A stretch of DNA of 45,196 bases from Bacteroidia bacterium (GCA_040880525.1 JBBDIG010000011.1:1-45196), one strand, 5' to 3'; positions 8,520-19,033 are shown, numbered from the stretch's first letter. Made by a program: numbers and translations. Notes: generated by a model not told the origin, from the letters alone.

Positions 8520-10316
8520 TTGAAACAACGCATCTTCGATTTCATATTTCACCAGCGGGAGCTTGGGCTCAGGTTTATACGGCTGAGCAGTGTTACCGTT
8601 TCAGCAATAGCATTGCTGGTGCTGAGCTACTACTATGGGTTTCCGGTTTCAAACCGTACAGAAGTGATGCTTGGTGAAGTTTTTCGCGTCATCTTTATTT
8701 ATTATGTCGCCAGTTTTCTGCTCCGGTTTGTGTTCAACTATGGACGATGGGAATTTATAAGGCATAACTGGCTGGAGGCGCTCCTTACTTTGCTCATTCT
8801 CTTCGATGGCATTTCAGTTTTAGTTTTTAACTCCTCGCTCCTTTATGAGGTGCTGGACCGGCTGGACCTGGAGCACGTGGCGAATGTTTACCTATATATT
8901 ATAAAGCTTTACCTGCTGCTCTATGTCCTGGTGGAATTTGCACGCCTCGGCCCCCGGATTATTCATTTAAATATAAAACCAAGTTTACTGCTGATCCTTG
9001 CTTTTTCGGTGCTGATTGCAGCGGGCACAATTTTCCTGATGATGCCGGAAATGACTGCTGACGGAAGGGGAGCCGATTTCGTGACAGCGCTCTTCACGGC
9101 CACCAGTGCCGCCTGCGTTACCGGCCATATCGTAGCCGATACTGCGACTTATTTTAGTATAACAGGCCAGGCCGTGATCATGATATTAATGCAGCTCGGT
9201 GGTATCGGAATCGTAACTTTCGGGATGTTCTTCGCACTTTTTTCCCGTGAGGGAGTGTCGCTAAAGCATTCATCAGCTATGCAACAGCTTTTTGACGCTC
9301 CCTCTCTCCACAGCGCCAAAGCCCTCTTAGGCCAGGTAGTGATGGTTACGCTCACTATAGAATTACTTGGTTTTATTGCCGTTTACTTGCTCTGGCCCCC
9401 CGTAATGGAATTTGAACATACGGGAGAAAAGCTTTTCTTTTCTCTTTTTCATTCCATTTCAGGGTTTTGTAATGCCGGATTTTCCCTTTTTTCTAACGGC
9501 CTTTATGAAGAACCGCTGCGGCAGGCCTACCTTCTGCACATCGTAATGGCTGGGTTGATCTTCTTTGGTTCCCTGGGATTCCCGGCCATCCGCGATCTGT
9601 TCAGCGTACCCCGGCTGAGAGAGCGCATGCGTTTTCCCTGGAAAGGTTGGGAAATTGACACCCGAATAGCTGTTTATACATCCTTCGCTCTTATCCTTTT
9701 TGGAATGATCATTTTTTATACTTTGGAAAAGGATAACACCCTGGCTGGTGAGGGAAATTTTGGCAAAATGGTAGGAGCTCTTTTTCAATCTGTAACGGCA
9801 AGAACTGCGGGTTTTAATACGGTTGATATTGGTGCCGTCAGCGTGCCGGCCCTGTTTCTTTTGATCGTACTGATGTTTATCGGAGGCTCATCAGCCTCTA
9901 CAGCCGGGGGCATTAAAACCTCCACTTTTGTTATAATCTTCACCTCAGTGTTTGCGACCATACGGGGCAAAAAAAATCTTGAAATCGCCAACCGTTCTGT
10001 TTCCATGGATATGCTGCTCAAAGCTTACTCTATTGTGGTATTTGCACTATCCTTTATTATAGTGTCCATTTTTCTGCTCACGCTCACTGATCCTGGAGTA
10101 CCTTTTCTTCAGCTAGCTTTTGAAGAAGTTTCTGCTTTCTGTACTGTAGGTCTTTCCACCGGTATTTCGGCCGATCTGTCTGTCCCCGGAAAATTCATTT
10201 TGATATTTTCGATGTTCGTTGGCAGGGTTGGTATTCTCACTCTGGCCCTGGCGCTAAGCACATTAGTAAAGACCACCCGGTATGATTATCCACAGGCGCA
10301 TATCACAATCGGGTAA
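8520..10316 (+). CDS. TrkH/KtrB-family potassium uptake channel subunit
   Basis: About 598 residues, strongly hydrophobic, an inner-membrane protein. The four pore loops of the Trk/Ktr/HKT superfamily are visible in order: TSAACVTGHIV, ISGFCNAGFSLF, VTARTAGFNTVDIG and SAFCTVGLSTG. Each carries the selectivity-filter glycine. The N-terminal 190 residues hold extra transmembrane helices before the first pore unit, and this longer form is common in Bacteroidota. The start is uncertain. No ATG precedes the first helix; the frame opens with TTG at 8496 or TTG at 8520. I chose 8520 because AGGA lies just before it and the TATCTTTG promoter element overlaps the other. A cytoplasmic RCK partner (KtrA/TrkA) is normally needed and is not in the window. 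folB follows 59 bases downstream. Confidence 0.9.
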   Translation: MKQRIFDFIFHQRELGLRFIRLSSVTVSAIALLVLSYYYGFPVSNRTEVMLGEVFRVIFIYYVASFLLRFVFNYGRWEFIRHNWLEALLTLLILFDGISVLVFNSSLLYEVLDRLDLEHVANVYLYIIKLYLLLYVLVEFARLGPRIIHLNIKPSLLLILAFSVLIAAGTIFLMMPEMTADGRGADFVTALFTATSAACVTGHIVADTATYFSITGQAVIMILMQLGGIGIVTFGMFFALFSREGVSLKHSSAMQQLFDAPSLHSAKALLGQVVMVTLTIELLGFIAVYLLWPPVMEFEHTGEKLFFSLFHSISGFCNAGFSLFSNGLYEEPLRQAYLLHIVMAGLIFFGSLGFPAIRDLFSVPRLRERMRFPWKGWEIDTRIAVYTSFALILFGMIIFYTLEKDNTLAGEGNFGKMVGALFQSVTARTAGFNTVDIGAVSVPALFLLIVLMFIGGSSASTAGGIKTSTFVIIFTSVFATIRGKKNLEIANRSVSMDMLLKAYSIVVFALSFIIVSIFLLTLTDPGVPFLQLAFEEVSAFCTVGLSTGISADLSVPGKFILIFSMFVGRVGILTLALALSTLVKTTRYDYPQAHITIG

Positions 10317-10375
10317 ATACACTGGGAAAATTAACAGCAGATTGAGCCATTGATTAAAATTCAAATAAAAATTCC

Positions 10376-10741
10376 ATGACTACCATCTCTTTAGAAGGCA
10401 TCATAATAAAAGCACCTATTGGATTCTATAAGGCTGAGCGAATGCTGAAACGGAATTTTGCTGTGGATATTAAGGTCTTAATTCCTCTGGAAGCATCCGC
10501 TTTGGAGGATGACGTTGCCAATACCATAAATTATGAAGCGCTGCATTCCATTGTGCAAAGCGAAATGGAGAAACCCGCAAAACTGATCGAAACGGTAGCC
10601 GCCAAGATTGCGAATGAAGTGCAAATAAAATTTCCACAGGTACGGCAGGTATGGGTAAAAATATCCAAGCCTGATCCTATGATGAATGGCACCATCAGGC
10701 AATCAGCCATTGAGTATGTATGGAGCTCTCCGGAGGCCTGA
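10376..10741 (+). CDS. folB: Dihydroneopterin aldolase
   Basis: 121 residues, the usual FolB length. It cleaves 7,8-dihydroneopterin to 6-hydroxymethyl-dihydropterin and glycolaldehyde in folate synthesis, as a cytoplasmic oligomer. The N-terminal IGFYKAER strand, the NYEALHSIVQ helix, the catalytic and substrate-binding segment LIETVAAKIA and the late VKISKP lysine motif are all present. It follows the potassium transporter on the same strand and ends at a strong bidirectional hairpin. The only other folate-related gene here is glyA about 1 kb away, so I do not infer a folate operon. Confidence 0.93.
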   Translation: MTTISLEGIIIKAPIGFYKAERMLKRNFAVDIKVLIPLEASALEDDVANTINYEALHSIVQSEMEKPAKLIETVAAKIANEVQIKFPQVRQVWVKISKPDPMMNGTIRQSAIEYVWSSPEA

Positions 10742-10745
10742 AACG

Positions 10746-10773
10746 AAAAAAGCACCTCAAGAGGTGCTTTTTT
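10746..10773. terminator. Bidirectional intrinsic terminator between folB and the YceI-like gene
   Basis: GCACCT-CAAG-AGGTGC stem-loop flanked by six A on the left and six T on the right, so it can end transcription from both strands. It lies between convergent genes ending at 10741 (+) and 10798 (-). Confidence 0.9.
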
Positions 10774-10797
10774 CTATTTAATAAAATGGCTGGAAAT

Positions 10798-11454
10798 TTA
10801 TTCCTGCAACGTAAGGTTAATGGCCAGTTCCACATCATCAGAAAGCACAACATCCTGCGGGCTGTCCCAATTCACGTTGTACTTTTTGCGGTCAAAAACC
10901 AGCTTGCCGGTAGCGGTTTTACTAGCCGGATCATAGGAAACATCCTCTACGGTTTCTTCATGCGTTATACCGCGGATGGTGAGATTGCCCATGAGTTTGT
11001 TCTCCTCTGGTGAAGAACCTGTGATCTCAAAACGAGCTGTTGGATGTTCCTCTACATGAAAGAAATCATCCGATTGGAGATGGCCTACCAGCTTTTCTTT
11101 GCTCTTGCCTTCTTCAGGATTATAATTTTCGTCAGTTGGGACTATGGTGCCAAGATTCACAGTAAAGCTGCCACCTACGATCTTTCCATCTTCCATAATG
11201 AGGTTTCCTTCCTTGAAGTCCACCGTTCCCGTGTGAGCATAAACGCCTAACATGGTTCCGGTCCACATCACGCTGCTTTGATTTTCATTCAGCGTGGCCG
11301 TCATTGTTGCTCCTTCAGCAGTTTCATCAGTCCCCTCCTCCATCGTCATTGTCGTGTCATTGTCTGTGCCATCCTGGTTTCCTCCTCCATTATCGCAAGA
11401 AATGAGCATTGCTGTTGAAGCAAGAAGACACAAAATGAGGTTGTTTTTCATCAT
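10798..11454 (-). CDS. YceI-family lipoprotein
   Basis: 218 residues. A lipoprotein signal (KNNLILCLLASTAMLISC) puts the lipidated cysteine at about residue 20, followed by an acidic Gly/Asp/Thr-rich linker to about residue 55. The rest is a YceI lipocalin-like beta barrel: the early NQSSVMWTGTMLG strand, DFKEGNLIMEDGKIVGGSF, HLQSDDFFHVEEHPTARFE and the FDRKKYNVNWDSP segment are family hallmarks. YceI proteins bind isoprenoid or other lipophilic ligands in the periplasm; the ligand here cannot be told. Two adjacent ATG codons make the start uncertain by one residue. It appears monocistronic and shares the bidirectional terminator with folB. Confidence 0.9.
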   Translation of the reverse strand: MMKNNLILCLLASTAMLISCDNGGGNQDGTDNDTTMTMEEGTDETAEGATMTATLNENQSSVMWTGTMLGVYAHTGTVDFKEGNLIMEDGKIVGGSFTVNLGTIVPTDENYNPEEGKSKEKLVGHLQSDDFFHVEEHPTARFEITGSSPEENKLMGNLTIRGITHEETVEDVSYDPASKTATGKLVFDRKKYNVNWDSPQDVVLSDDVELAINLTLQE

Positions 11455-11484
11455 GATTATTGTTTTTTAATTTAAATGTATATA

Positions 11485-11492
11485 CAAAGATA
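11485..11492 (-). promoter_or_regulatory. Putative -7 element TATCTTTG for the YceI-like gene
   Basis: Minus-strand TATCTTTG about 30 bases upstream of the start codon, with a T-rich TTTTCG about 19 bases further upstream in the -33 position. It fits the Bacteroidota promoter consensus. Confidence 0.5.
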
Positions 11493-11681
11493 TGATTCTG
11501 TTGTCGCGATACGAAAATTGGACTATCGGATTATCCTGATTAAGTATTCTGTATTTTATAAATTTTTATTAAAAGAGGAAGGGATACTGGTATCAAAATC
11601 AATATGGAAGACGCTACTCTACGCCATATTTCCTAATTTTCGCCCGGTTTTACCTATCGTTACAATCCGCAAAAACACGCT

Positions 11682-12959
11682 ATGAAAAGAGACGAAGCAA
11701 TTTTTGAAATAATAAAAAAAGAAAGAAATCGCCAGGAAGAAGGGCTGGAACTGATCGCATCAGAGAATTTTGTGAGTCCGCAGGTAATGGAGGCCATGGG
11801 GAGTGTTCACACCAACAAATATGCTGAGGGGTATCCTGGCCGCAGGTACTATGGCGGTTGCGAATTTGTAGATGAATCAGAGAATCTGGCGATAGAAAGA
11901 GCGAAGGAACTCTTCAGGGCCGCTTACGTAAACGTGCAGCCCCACTCAGGTGCGCAGGCAAATGCTGCCGTAATGCTTGGATGCCTCAACCCTGGCGATA
12001 CCATTCTTGGCTTCAACCTTTCTCATGGCGGGCACCTTACGCACGGCTCGGCTGTAAACTTTTCAGGTAAGCTGTATAACCCGGTATTTTATCATGTGGA
12101 GCAGGAAACCGGACTGATCAACTATGATACGGTGATGGAGACGGCTGCCCGTAAAAAGCCGAAGTTGATCATTGCCGGTGCCTCGGCCTATTCACGGGAT
12201 TGGGATTTCAAACGGTTCAGAGAAATTGCTGATGAAACTGGCGCTTTACTGATGGCTGATATTGCGCACCCCGCAGGCATTATTGCCAGAGGCCACTTGA
12301 ACGATCCGTTGCCACATTGCCATATCGTTACCACAACTACGCACAAAACACTGCGCGGCCCTCGTGGCGGCATGATCATGATGGGCCGTGATTTCGAGAA
12401 TTCCTGGGGGCTCACTACCCCGAAAGGAGAAATTCGGATGATGTCGCAGTTGCTTGATTCAGCCGTCTTTCCCGGAACGCAGGGTGGCCCGCTGGAGCAT
12501 GTAATCGCGGCCAAAGCCATAGCCTTTGGCGAGGCACTCACTGATGAGTATGACCAATACATCCGGCAAGTGGTGCGGAATGCAAAAGCGATGGCCGCTG
12601 CATTCCAGGAGAAAGGCTACAAGGTGATTACAGGAGGCACAGACAATCACCTGATGCTGATTGACCTGCGTTCCAAGAACCTGACGGGAAAAAAGGCCGA
12701 AAACACCCTTGAAGGTGCGCACATCACCATTAATAAAAACATGGTTCCATTCGATGATAAATCACCTTTTGTTACTTCCGGAATGCGCATCGGAACTTCG
12801 GCTATCACTACACGAGGAATGAAAGAAAATGAAATGAGGCAGATCGTGGAATTAATTGATAAAGTGCTGATGAACGTGGAGAATACTCAATTAATAAAGG
12901 ACACCGGAAATGAAGTTAAAAACCTGACTAAACAATTTCCGCTTTATCCATCATTATAG
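11682..12959 (+). CDS. glyA: Serine hydroxymethyltransferase
   Basis: 425 residues, full family length. This PLP enzyme interconverts serine and glycine, passing a one-carbon unit to tetrahydrofolate in the cytoplasm. Visible hallmarks are [39 protein letters not shown], the [10 protein letters not shown] loop, the DIAHPAG segment (cofactor aspartate and histidine) and the PLP-lysine motif [14 protein letters not shown]. The C-terminal domain has [13 protein letters not shown]. The start is the ATG at 11682, with the usual [14 protein letters not shown] beginning. Two small downstream genes and pdxH, another gene of PLP metabolism, follow on the same strand, but gaps of about 100 bases leave cotranscription open. 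Confidence 0.97.
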   Translation: MKRDEAIFEIIKKERNRQEEGLELIASENFVSPQVMEAMGSVHTNKYAEGYPGRRYYGGCEFVDESENLAIERAKELFRAAYVNVQPHSGAQANAAVMLGCLNPGDTILGFNLSHGGHLTHGSAVNFSGKLYNPVFYHVEQETGLINYDTVMETAARKKPKLIIAGASAYSRDWDFKRFREIADETGALLMADIAHPAGIIARGHLNDPLPHCHIVTTTTHKTLRGPRGGMIMMGRDFENSWGLTTPKGEIRMMSQLLDSAVFPGTQGGPLEHVIAAKAIAFGEALTDEYDQYIRQVVRNAKAMAAAFQEKGYKVITGGTDNHLMLIDLRSKNLTGKKAENTLEGAHITINKNMVPFDDKSPFVTSGMRIGTSAITTRGMKENEMRQIVELIDKVLMNVENTQLIKDTGNEVKNLTKQFPLYPSL

Positions 12960-13056
12960 TTTCAGAATTTAATTTCAAATGCCTGAATGAATTTCTTTCA
13001 AAACAATTTTTGTTTTATCCATCATTTTAACTCTATAAACTGTTAACTCTTTTAAA

Positions 13057-13455
13057 ATGGAAACCAACAAACCTTTTCAATCAGAACCCTTTGATGCGCC
13101 AGGGAGCCCCCAAACACTGAGCAAAGATGACCGAAACTGGGGCATGCTGGCACACCTTTCAGCGCTATCAGGTTATGTTATACCCTTCGGCTGGTTCCTG
13201 GGTCCCTTAGTGGTGTGGCTTGTTAAAAGAGAAGAAATTCCTTTTGTGAATGATCAGGGAAGGGAAGCGCTTAACTTCAATATCTCTATGTGCATTTATG
13301 CCTTGATTTCAGCCATCCTGTTCCTGGTGCTGGTGGGTTTCGTGCTGATCGTTATCGTCATGGTGCTTCATCTCGTGTTCACGTTGATAGCAACAATTAA
13401 GGCCAGCGAAGGGAATATGTACCGCTACCCGCTTACCATCCGGTTTGTGAATTAG
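13057..13455 (+). CDS. DUF4870 small membrane protein
   Basis: 132 residues. After about 28 polar N-terminal residues come NWGMLAHLSALSGYVIP, then the GPLVVWLVKREE and NDQGREALNFNIS motifs typical of DUF4870, two or three further hydrophobic helices and a YRYPLTIRFV end. It is predicted to sit in the inner membrane with three or four transmembrane segments. Biochemical function is unknown for the family. It lies about 100 bases after glyA on the same strand. Confidence 0.85.
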   Translation: METNKPFQSEPFDAPGSPQTLSKDDRNWGMLAHLSALSGYVIPFGWFLGPLVVWLVKREEIPFVNDQGREALNFNISMCIYALISAILFLVLVGFVLIVIVMVLHLVFTLIATIKASEGNMYRYPLTIRFVN

Positions 13456-13575
13456 GACGAGAGCGACAGACAGCCACCTGAAAGGCAAAGCAATTGCATA
13501 AGCTGATCATGGAATTACAGGTTGATTCTCATCAATTGGCAACCTCTGAAGTAAACCCTTAAATTATTGATAAAT

Positions 13576-14316
13576 ATGCGATATATAGTAATTCTCCTTA
13601 TCGGATTCATGGCAGGTTTCAGTGCTTCGGATGCCGGGGCACAGGTTCGTTCATCATCAGAATATTCTTATGACGGGTCTGACCGCGAATCAAATTTTGA
13701 TGATGGGATTGAAAACGTAAAACATATATTCAAAGTAAACCCGCTGAACATTTTTATTGGTGATTTTCCGGTGTACTATGAACATAAGCTTGACAAAAGG
13801 CTGAGTGTGGAAGTAGGTGCGGGCTATACATTCAGGAACTACATTTTCGGGATATGGCAAACTACGGCATCCCAGGTTCCGGAATTCATTGACATTCGCG
13901 AAGCTGAGCCAGGCTTTAGTGCCCGCGCCAGCCTCCGCTATTTCCCAAACAAACTGCGAGAGGGAATTTATGATATTGAAGGATTCTATTTCGGGCCTGA
14001 AATCCAATATAAAGCCTACAATATGAGCGTATTGGAATGCGATCCTGATTTCCCAAACCGGTATACCGAAAACACGAAGAGCGAACACCGTAACCTCCTG
14101 GATATAAAAATCACGTTTGGATACCAGCAGTTTTACAGTGGAAATTTTATCGTTGATTTTTATGGCGGAATTGGCGTTCGCAGCAAAGATCAGAACCTAC
14201 ATTTCTGCGATTGGGATGAAACTCAGCGCTCATTTCTGTCAACTCCTGAAAATGTGAAAACAGTCGTCCCGGTAATTTCAGCCGGATTTAAATTTGGCCT
14301 TGGAACCAACTTCTAA
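13576..14316 (+). CDS. Predicted outer-membrane beta-barrel protein, function unknown
   Basis: About 246 residues from the ATG at 13576; a TTG three codons earlier is less likely. An N-terminal signal peptide (MRYIVILLIGFMAGFSAS, cleavage near DAGAQ) is followed by alternating polar and aromatic strands, for example NPLNIFIGDFPVYYEHKL, SVEVGAGYTFRNYIFG and IVDFYGGIGVRSKDQ, ending in a strand with a terminal phenylalanine (FKFGLGTNF). A final aromatic residue is the usual C-terminal signal of outer-membrane barrels, so I infer an OmpA-like or DUF3575-like small barrel. I do not recognise the exact family. The stop lies two bases before the pdxH start, so the two are probably cotranscribed. Confidence 0.75.
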   Translation: MRYIVILLIGFMAGFSASDAGAQVRSSSEYSYDGSDRESNFDDGIENVKHIFKVNPLNIFIGDFPVYYEHKLDKRLSVEVGAGYTFRNYIFGIWQTTASQVPEFIDIREAEPGFSARASLRYFPNKLREGIYDIEGFYFGPEIQYKAYNMSVLECDPDFPNRYTENTKSEHRNLLDIKITFGYQQFYSGNFIVDFYGGIGVRSKDQNLHFCDWDETQRSFLSTPENVKTVVPVISAGFKFGLGTNF

Positions 14317-14318
14317 AA

Positions 14319-14987
14319 ATGCCGGTAATCACAGGAATGAATCATAATCACCACGTTTCTTCATTGCGAAAAGAATATTTTCCTAAAACATTAGAATTAG
14401 CAGCCATGCCAGACAATCCTGTTGAACTGTTTGGGCAATGGTTTGATGCGGCTCTTGATGCGCAAATAATTGAACCCAATGCGATGACGCTTGCTACTGT
14501 AAATTCAGTGGGCAGACCCTCCGCCCGCGTAGTATTGCTGAAGGGTTTTGATTCCAGCGGCTTTGAGTTCTATACTAACTACAACAGCCGGAAAGGAAAG
14601 GAAATCAATGATAATCCTTATGCTGCCCTGGTATTTTTATGGCTGCCGATGGAGCGGCAAATACGCATAGAAGGACGGCTGAAAAAATTACCGGTAGAGA
14701 AATCGGATGAATATTTCCATAGCCGGCCACGGGGCAGCCAGCTTGGAGCCCTTGTTTCTCCCCAAAGCGAAGTAATTGAAAGCCGCGAAAACCTGGACAA
14801 GGTACTGCTCGACCTTGCAGAAGAATTTGACCAGAAGGAGATTCCGCGCCCAAAACACTGGGGCGGATACCAACTGATGCCGGATTACATGGAATTCTGG
14901 CAAGGCCGGCCCAATCGTTTGCACGACAGGATTGCCTATTCCCGCATTTCAGAGGAAGAATGGAAAAGAGTACGTCTGGCGCCCTGA
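14319..14987 (+). CDS. pdxH: Pyridoxamine/pyridoxine 5'-phosphate oxidase
   Basis: 222 residues, normal length. This FMN enzyme makes pyridoxal 5'-phosphate in the cytoplasm, the cofactor used by GlyA upstream. Family motifs: AMTLATVNSVGRPSARVVLLK (FMN phosphate site), FEFYTNYNSRKG, RQIRIEG, FHSRPRGSQLGA and the conserved C-terminal WQGRPNRLHDR ending WKRVRLAP, part of the substrate and FMN site. The ATG at 14319 starts two bases after the previous stop; an internal ATG six codons later is equally compatible. The gene converges on uvrA with a gap of 16 bases and no visible terminator. Confidence 0.96.
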   Translation: MPVITGMNHNHHVSSLRKEYFPKTLELAAMPDNPVELFGQWFDAALDAQIIEPNAMTLATVNSVGRPSARVVLLKGFDSSGFEFYTNYNSRKGKEINDNPYAALVFLWLPMERQIRIEGRLKKLPVEKSDEYFHSRPRGSQLGALVSPQSEVIESRENLDKVLLDLAEEFDQKEIPRPKHWGGYQLMPDYMEFWQGRPNRLHDRIAYSRISEEEWKRVRLAP

Positions 14988-15003
14988 ATTAATTTGCCTC
15001 TGG

Positions 15004-17859
15004 CTACTTCAGTTCCCTTGCGAGAAATTTTGCCGTATGGCCTTTATCTTGGGCAGCAACTTCCTCTGGTGTGCCTGAGCAGATGATCTCGCCTCCTTTG
15101 CTGCCGCCTTCAGGCCCAATATCAATAATATGATCTGCCATTTTAATAACATCCATATTGTGTTCAATAATGAGCACCGTATTTCCACGTGTTACCAGCT
15201 TTTGTAAAACATCCATGAGAATCCGGATATCTTCAAAATGAAGTCCGGTGGTAGGTTCGTCAAGGATGTAAAGCGTCTGCCCGGTATCTCGCTTTGAGAG
15301 TTCGGTCGCCAGCTTCACGCGTTGCGCCTCTCCTCCTGATAAAGTAGTGGAAGGCTGGCCCACATGAATGTAGCCAAGCCCCACATCATTCAGGGTCATC
15401 AGTTTTCGCTTGATATTTGGAATGTTCCGGAAGAACTCAAGGCTCTCCTCAATGGTCATTTCCAGCACATCACTGATTGATTTTCCCTTATAGCGCACTT
15501 CCAGGGTTTCACGGTTGTAGCGCTTGCCAAAACAGGATGGACACTCCACGTATACATCCGGCAGGAAATTCATCTCAATGAGTTTTAGCCCTCCACCTTT
15601 GCACTCTTCACAGCGGCCACCTTTTACATTAAATGAAAAACGCCCCGGTTTATAACCCCTGATCTTTGCTTCCGGAAGATCCGAAAACAAGTTCCGGATG
15701 AGCGTGAACATTCCGGTATAGGTAGCAGGATTGGAGCGCGGTGTTCTGCCAATAGCCGATTGGTCAATTTCAATTACTTTATCAAGATGTTCCAGGCCTT
15801 TGATGGATTTGTAAGGGAGCGGCCTGCCTGAAGCATTGTAGAAATGGCTCCGCAGGATGGGATACAGCGTTTCGTTTATGAGCGAAGATTTGCCGCTGCC
15901 GGAAACTCCTGTGACGCATACCAGCATTCCAAGTGGAAGCTCAAGGGTTACATTCTTAAGATTATGGCCGGAGGCTCCTTTTACCCGCAATTTTTTACCG
16001 CTTCCTTTGCGTCTGCGCTCCGGCATTCGGATATTGGCCCGGCCGCTCAGGAAATCCGTGGTAATGGAAAGTTGCTCCATAATTTTATCAGGAGAACCTT
16101 TTGCCACTACCTCGCCTCCATGAATTCCGGCCTTTGGCCCGAGATCCACTATATAGTCGGCTTCCATGATCATGTCGCGGTCATGCTCCACCACCAGTAC
16201 AGTATTGCCGATGTCCCGCAGGTTTTTCAGCGCACCGATCAGCCTTTGATTGTCGCGCTGGTGGAGCCCGATGCTCGGCTCATCCAGAATGTACAGCACG
16301 TTCAGCAACTGCGAACCGATTTGCGTTGCCAGCCGGATGCGCTGCGCTTCTCCACCCGAAATGGATGCGGATGAGCGGTTCAGCATAAGGTAATTCAGAC
16401 CCACATCCAGCAGAAAACTGGTGCGTGTTTTTATCTCTTTTAAAATTTCCGCAGCAATAATTTTCCTGTTGCCCTCAAATGATTTTTCCAGCTTCCCGAT
16501 CCATTTATAAAAGTGGTCAATCTGCATGGATGAAGCCTCTCCAATATGCATGTCTGCGATCTTAAAATGCAATGCTTCCTCTTTCAACCTGTAGCCGTGG
16601 CAGGCTTGGCATTCAGTCTGGTAGGCAACTTCTGCAACATCACTTTTAGAGAATACACTGCTCTTTTGACCCATTGATTTTTCAAGGGTTTTGACCAATC
16701 CGGGAAAGCGGGCACTATAATCTCCAAACTCCGTTTCAATTTGCATTTCAGCATCAGCGCCATAAAGAATGGCATCTATTGCCTCGGGCGAGAGCTTTTT
16801 AATCGGATCTGTAAGCTTAAACTTAAATTTTTTAGCGATTGATTTTAATACATGCTTGTACCAATAATCAACGTCCTTGCCCAGGGGCGCAATTCCGCCA
16901 TCAGCTATACTCAACTCAGGATCGGGAAAAATGCGGTCCACATCGAATGACCATGTAATGCCAAGCCCTTTGCAGGCAGGGCAATATCCATAGGGAGAAT
17001 TAAAGGAAAAGGTGTTTGGCTGCGGCTCATCATAAGAAATACCGCTATCCGGGCACATCAGATTTTTGCTGAAATTGAAGGATGCGTCCGATTTGCTGTC
17101 CACCACCATCAGGCTTCCATTGCCTTGCTTCAGTGCCAGCTCTATGGACGCTTTTATCCGCTTCTCGGATTTTTCGTCCACCTTCACCCGGTCTATCACC
17201 AATTCAATATCATGGATCTGGTAACGGCTCACCTGGAATCCCGGCTTAATGGTAATTACTTCACCATCTACCCTGGCCTTTGTATAGCCAAGTTTCCGGT
17301 ATTGCTCAAATAATTCACGGTAGTGTCCTTTCCTCCGCCTTACCAGCGGAGAGAGCAGGTATACGCTGCGTTTGGCAAATTGCTTTACCACCGTATCATA
17401 GATCTCACTATCAGAGAAACGCACCATTTTTTTGCCGGTGGTAATGGAATAGGCGTCCGCTACTTTGGAATAAAGCAGGCGAAGAAAGTCGTAGATCTCT
17501 GTAGAAGTGCCCACCGTAGAGCGCGGACTTCTGTTAACGGTTTTTTGCTCTATAGAAATGACCGGGCTGAGGCCGTCTATCTTCTCAACATCCGGCCTTT
17601 TCATACTGCCGATAAACTGGCGCGCATAAGCCGAGAAGCTTTCCATATATCTCCGCTGGCCTTCCGCATAAATAGTATCGAAAGCCAGAGAGGATTTGCC
17701 GCTTCCGCTGAGGCCGGTAAAAACTATGAGCTTATTTCTGGGAAGTACGAGGTCAATATCTTTGAGATTATGCTCTCTTGCCCCGAAAATTTCTATAATG
17801 CCGCCTTCTACCTTTTCTTCAACCTGATTTGCAGGTGCGGTCTCTATGAGTTCACTCAA
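15004..17859 (-). CDS. uvrA: UvrABC excinuclease subunit A
   Basis: 951 residues, typical UvrA. It is the damage-recognition ATPase of nucleotide excision repair. Two ABC modules are visible: Walker [10 protein letters not shown] early and GVSGSGKSS in the second half, each with a later signature ([13 protein letters not shown] and [13 protein letters not shown]) and Walker B ([16 protein letters not shown]). Cysteine pairs of the zinc modules occur at [21 protein letters not shown] and [10 protein letters not shown]. The start appears to be TTG at 17859, since no ATG lies near the conserved [14 protein letters not shown] beginning. It overlaps the stop of the upstream transglycosylase gene by eight bases, which suggests translational coupling. 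Confidence 0.97.
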   Translation of the reverse strand: MSELIETAPANQVEEKVEGGIIEIFGAREHNLKDIDLVLPRNKLIVFTGLSGSGKSSLAFDTIYAEGQRRYMESFSAYARQFIGSMKRPDVEKIDGLSPVISIEQKTVNRSPRSTVGTSTEIYDFLRLLYSKVADAYSITTGKKMVRFSDSEIYDTVVKQFAKRSVYLLSPLVRRRKGHYRELFEQYRKLGYTKARVDGEVITIKPGFQVSRYQIHDIELVIDRVKVDEKSEKRIKASIELALKQGNGSLMVVDSKSDASFNFSKNLMCPDSGISYDEPQPNTFSFNSPYGYCPACKGLGITWSFDVDRIFPDPELSIADGGIAPLGKDVDYWYKHVLKSIAKKFKFKLTDPIKKLSPEAIDAILYGADAEMQIETEFGDYSARFPGLVKTLEKSMGQKSSVFSKSDVAEVAYQTECQACHGYRLKEEALHFKIADMHIGEASSMQIDHFYKWIGKLEKSFEGNRKIIAAEILKEIKTRTSFLLDVGLNYLMLNRSSASISGGEAQRIRLATQIGSQLLNVLYILDEPSIGLHQRDNQRLIGALKNLRDIGNTVLVVEHDRDMIMEADYIVDLGPKAGIHGGEVVAKGSPDKIMEQLSITTDFLSGRANIRMPERRRKGSGKKLRVKGASGHNLKNVTLELPLGMLVCVTGVSGSGKSSLINETLYPILRSHFYNASGRPLPYKSIKGLEHLDKVIEIDQSAIGRTPRSNPATYTGMFTLIRNLFSDLPEAKIRGYKPGRFSFNVKGGRCEECKGGGLKLIEMNFLPDVYVECPSCFGKRYNRETLEVRYKGKSISDVLEMTIEESLEFFRNIPNIKRKLMTLNDVGLGYIHVGQPSTTLSGGEAQRVKLATELSKRDTGQTLYILDEPTTGLHFEDIRILMDVLQKLVTRGNTVLIIEHNMDVIKMADHIIDIGPEGGSKGGEIICSGTPEEVAAQDKGHTAKFLARELK

Positions 17860-19033
17860 CTTTTTTTAGATAAATCGTTAAAACCTGTCCTGTTTTAATG
17901 CTGGAATTTTCCAGATCATTCCATTTCATCACGTCCTCTGCTTTCACTTTATAAAATAATGAAATACTGCTGATGGTTTCACCGGATTTTACCGTATGCT
18001 GTACGAGGTCTGTTTGTTCGTCTTCTTCCGGTGTAAGTAACTCTTCTTTCTGCCTTGCAGCTTCTTTCAGCTCTTCGATCTCTTCCTCTTCCACTTCCAG
18101 TGTGTTGACGAAAAAGCTATCTATGTTCTTTTCGACCGGAATATCAACGTAGTATGTTTTTCCTGCCCTGTTGCTGAGCTTTGTATTACGCACCCAGGGG
18201 TTGAAATATTTTAACGCTTTATAAGTGATCCCATGATCTTTTGCAAAGGCTACCCAATTGTCTACAGCCGAATCAACGATAACCGATTCTGTCTTAATCC
18301 GGGGATAAAGATGATTCTCCCTGAAGTGAAAACCATAGTTCTGGGGGTTTTCCATTATTTCTTTGGCAGCAAGGATCCTGAAAACATACCGTGAAGTTTC
18401 TGAATTAAGGGCCAGATCATAATAGGATGAAACCTGCTGGTCATCCAGCCTTTTCTGTAATCCGTACATTCCCATGTTGTAGCTTGCAGCAACAAGAGTC
18501 CAGTTTCCGAATTTCTTATGCGCTTCCTTCAAATACATGCATGCGGCTTCGGTTGACTTCTGGACATGATAGCGCTCGTCCACATCAGCATTGATCTCCA
18601 TCCCATATTGCTTCGCGGTTCCTTCTATAAACTGCCAGAACCCGGTGGCTCCGGCTGGAGAAATTGCATTGGTAAGGCCGCTCTCTATGAGTGCCAGGTA
18701 TTTGAAATCTTCCGGTACCCCGTTCCTTTTCAAGGTCTCAGCAATTTCCGGCAAGTAGCGGTTAGATCTTTTCAGGAATAACAGCGTTTGCGACTGCCAG
18801 TAAGTGTTCACGAGCATTTCGCGGTCCAGCCGTTCAGCTACTTCAAAATCATGTACCGGTACCTTTTCGCCTGCAAAAGTTATATTCTCCGGCAGATTGA
18901 AAGCATAGATGCGATAATCGTTTCTGAATTCCATCTGGTACTTCTTCTCCTCCGGGCTGTTTGCATAAATAAACAGGCTGGAGACAGCGATACCTAAAAG
19001 GAAGAAAAAGACGTAAAAGAGTTTGGTGGCCAT
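17852..19033 (-). CDS. MltD-like lytic transglycosylase with LysM domain
   Basis: 393 residues. The N-terminal hydrophobic segment (LFYVFFFLLGIAVSSLFIY) is a signal peptide or anchor. A Slt-type lysozyme-like domain begins near residue 95 with the catalytic glutamate in ALIESGL (about residue 117), then AGATGFWQF and the AASYNMG motif. A linker rich in glutamate (about residues 305-335) leads to one C-terminal LysM repeat (HTVKSGETISSISLFY ... GQVLTIYLK) for peptidoglycan binding. It is expected to cleave glycan strands in the periplasm during wall remodelling. Its stop overlaps the uvrA start; a TPR lipoprotein lies 76 bases upstream on the same strand. Confidence 0.93.
   Translation of the reverse strand: MATKLFYVFFFLLGIAVSSLFIYANSPEEKKYQMEFRNDYRIYAFNLPENITFAGEKVPVHDFEVAERLDREMLVNTYWQSQTLLFLKRSNRYLPEIAETLKRNGVPEDFKYLALIESGLTNAISPAGATGFWQFIEGTAKQYGMEINADVDERYHVQKSTEAACMYLKEAHKKFGNWTLVAASYNMGMYGLQKRLDDQQVSSYYDLALNSETSRYVFRILAAKEIMENPQNYGFHFRENHLYPRIKTESVIVDSAVDNWVAFAKDHGITYKALKYFNPWVRNTKLSNRAGKTYYVDIPVEKNIDSFFVNTLEVEEEEIEELKEAARQKEELLTPEEDEQTDLVQHTVKSGETISSISLFYKVKAEDVMKWNDLENSSIKTGQVLTIYLKKVE

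Noticed and set aside
13690-14088. Minus-strand open frame of 132 codons
   Set aside because: Antisense to the outer-membrane-like gene at 13576-14316, with no recognisable domain or signal.
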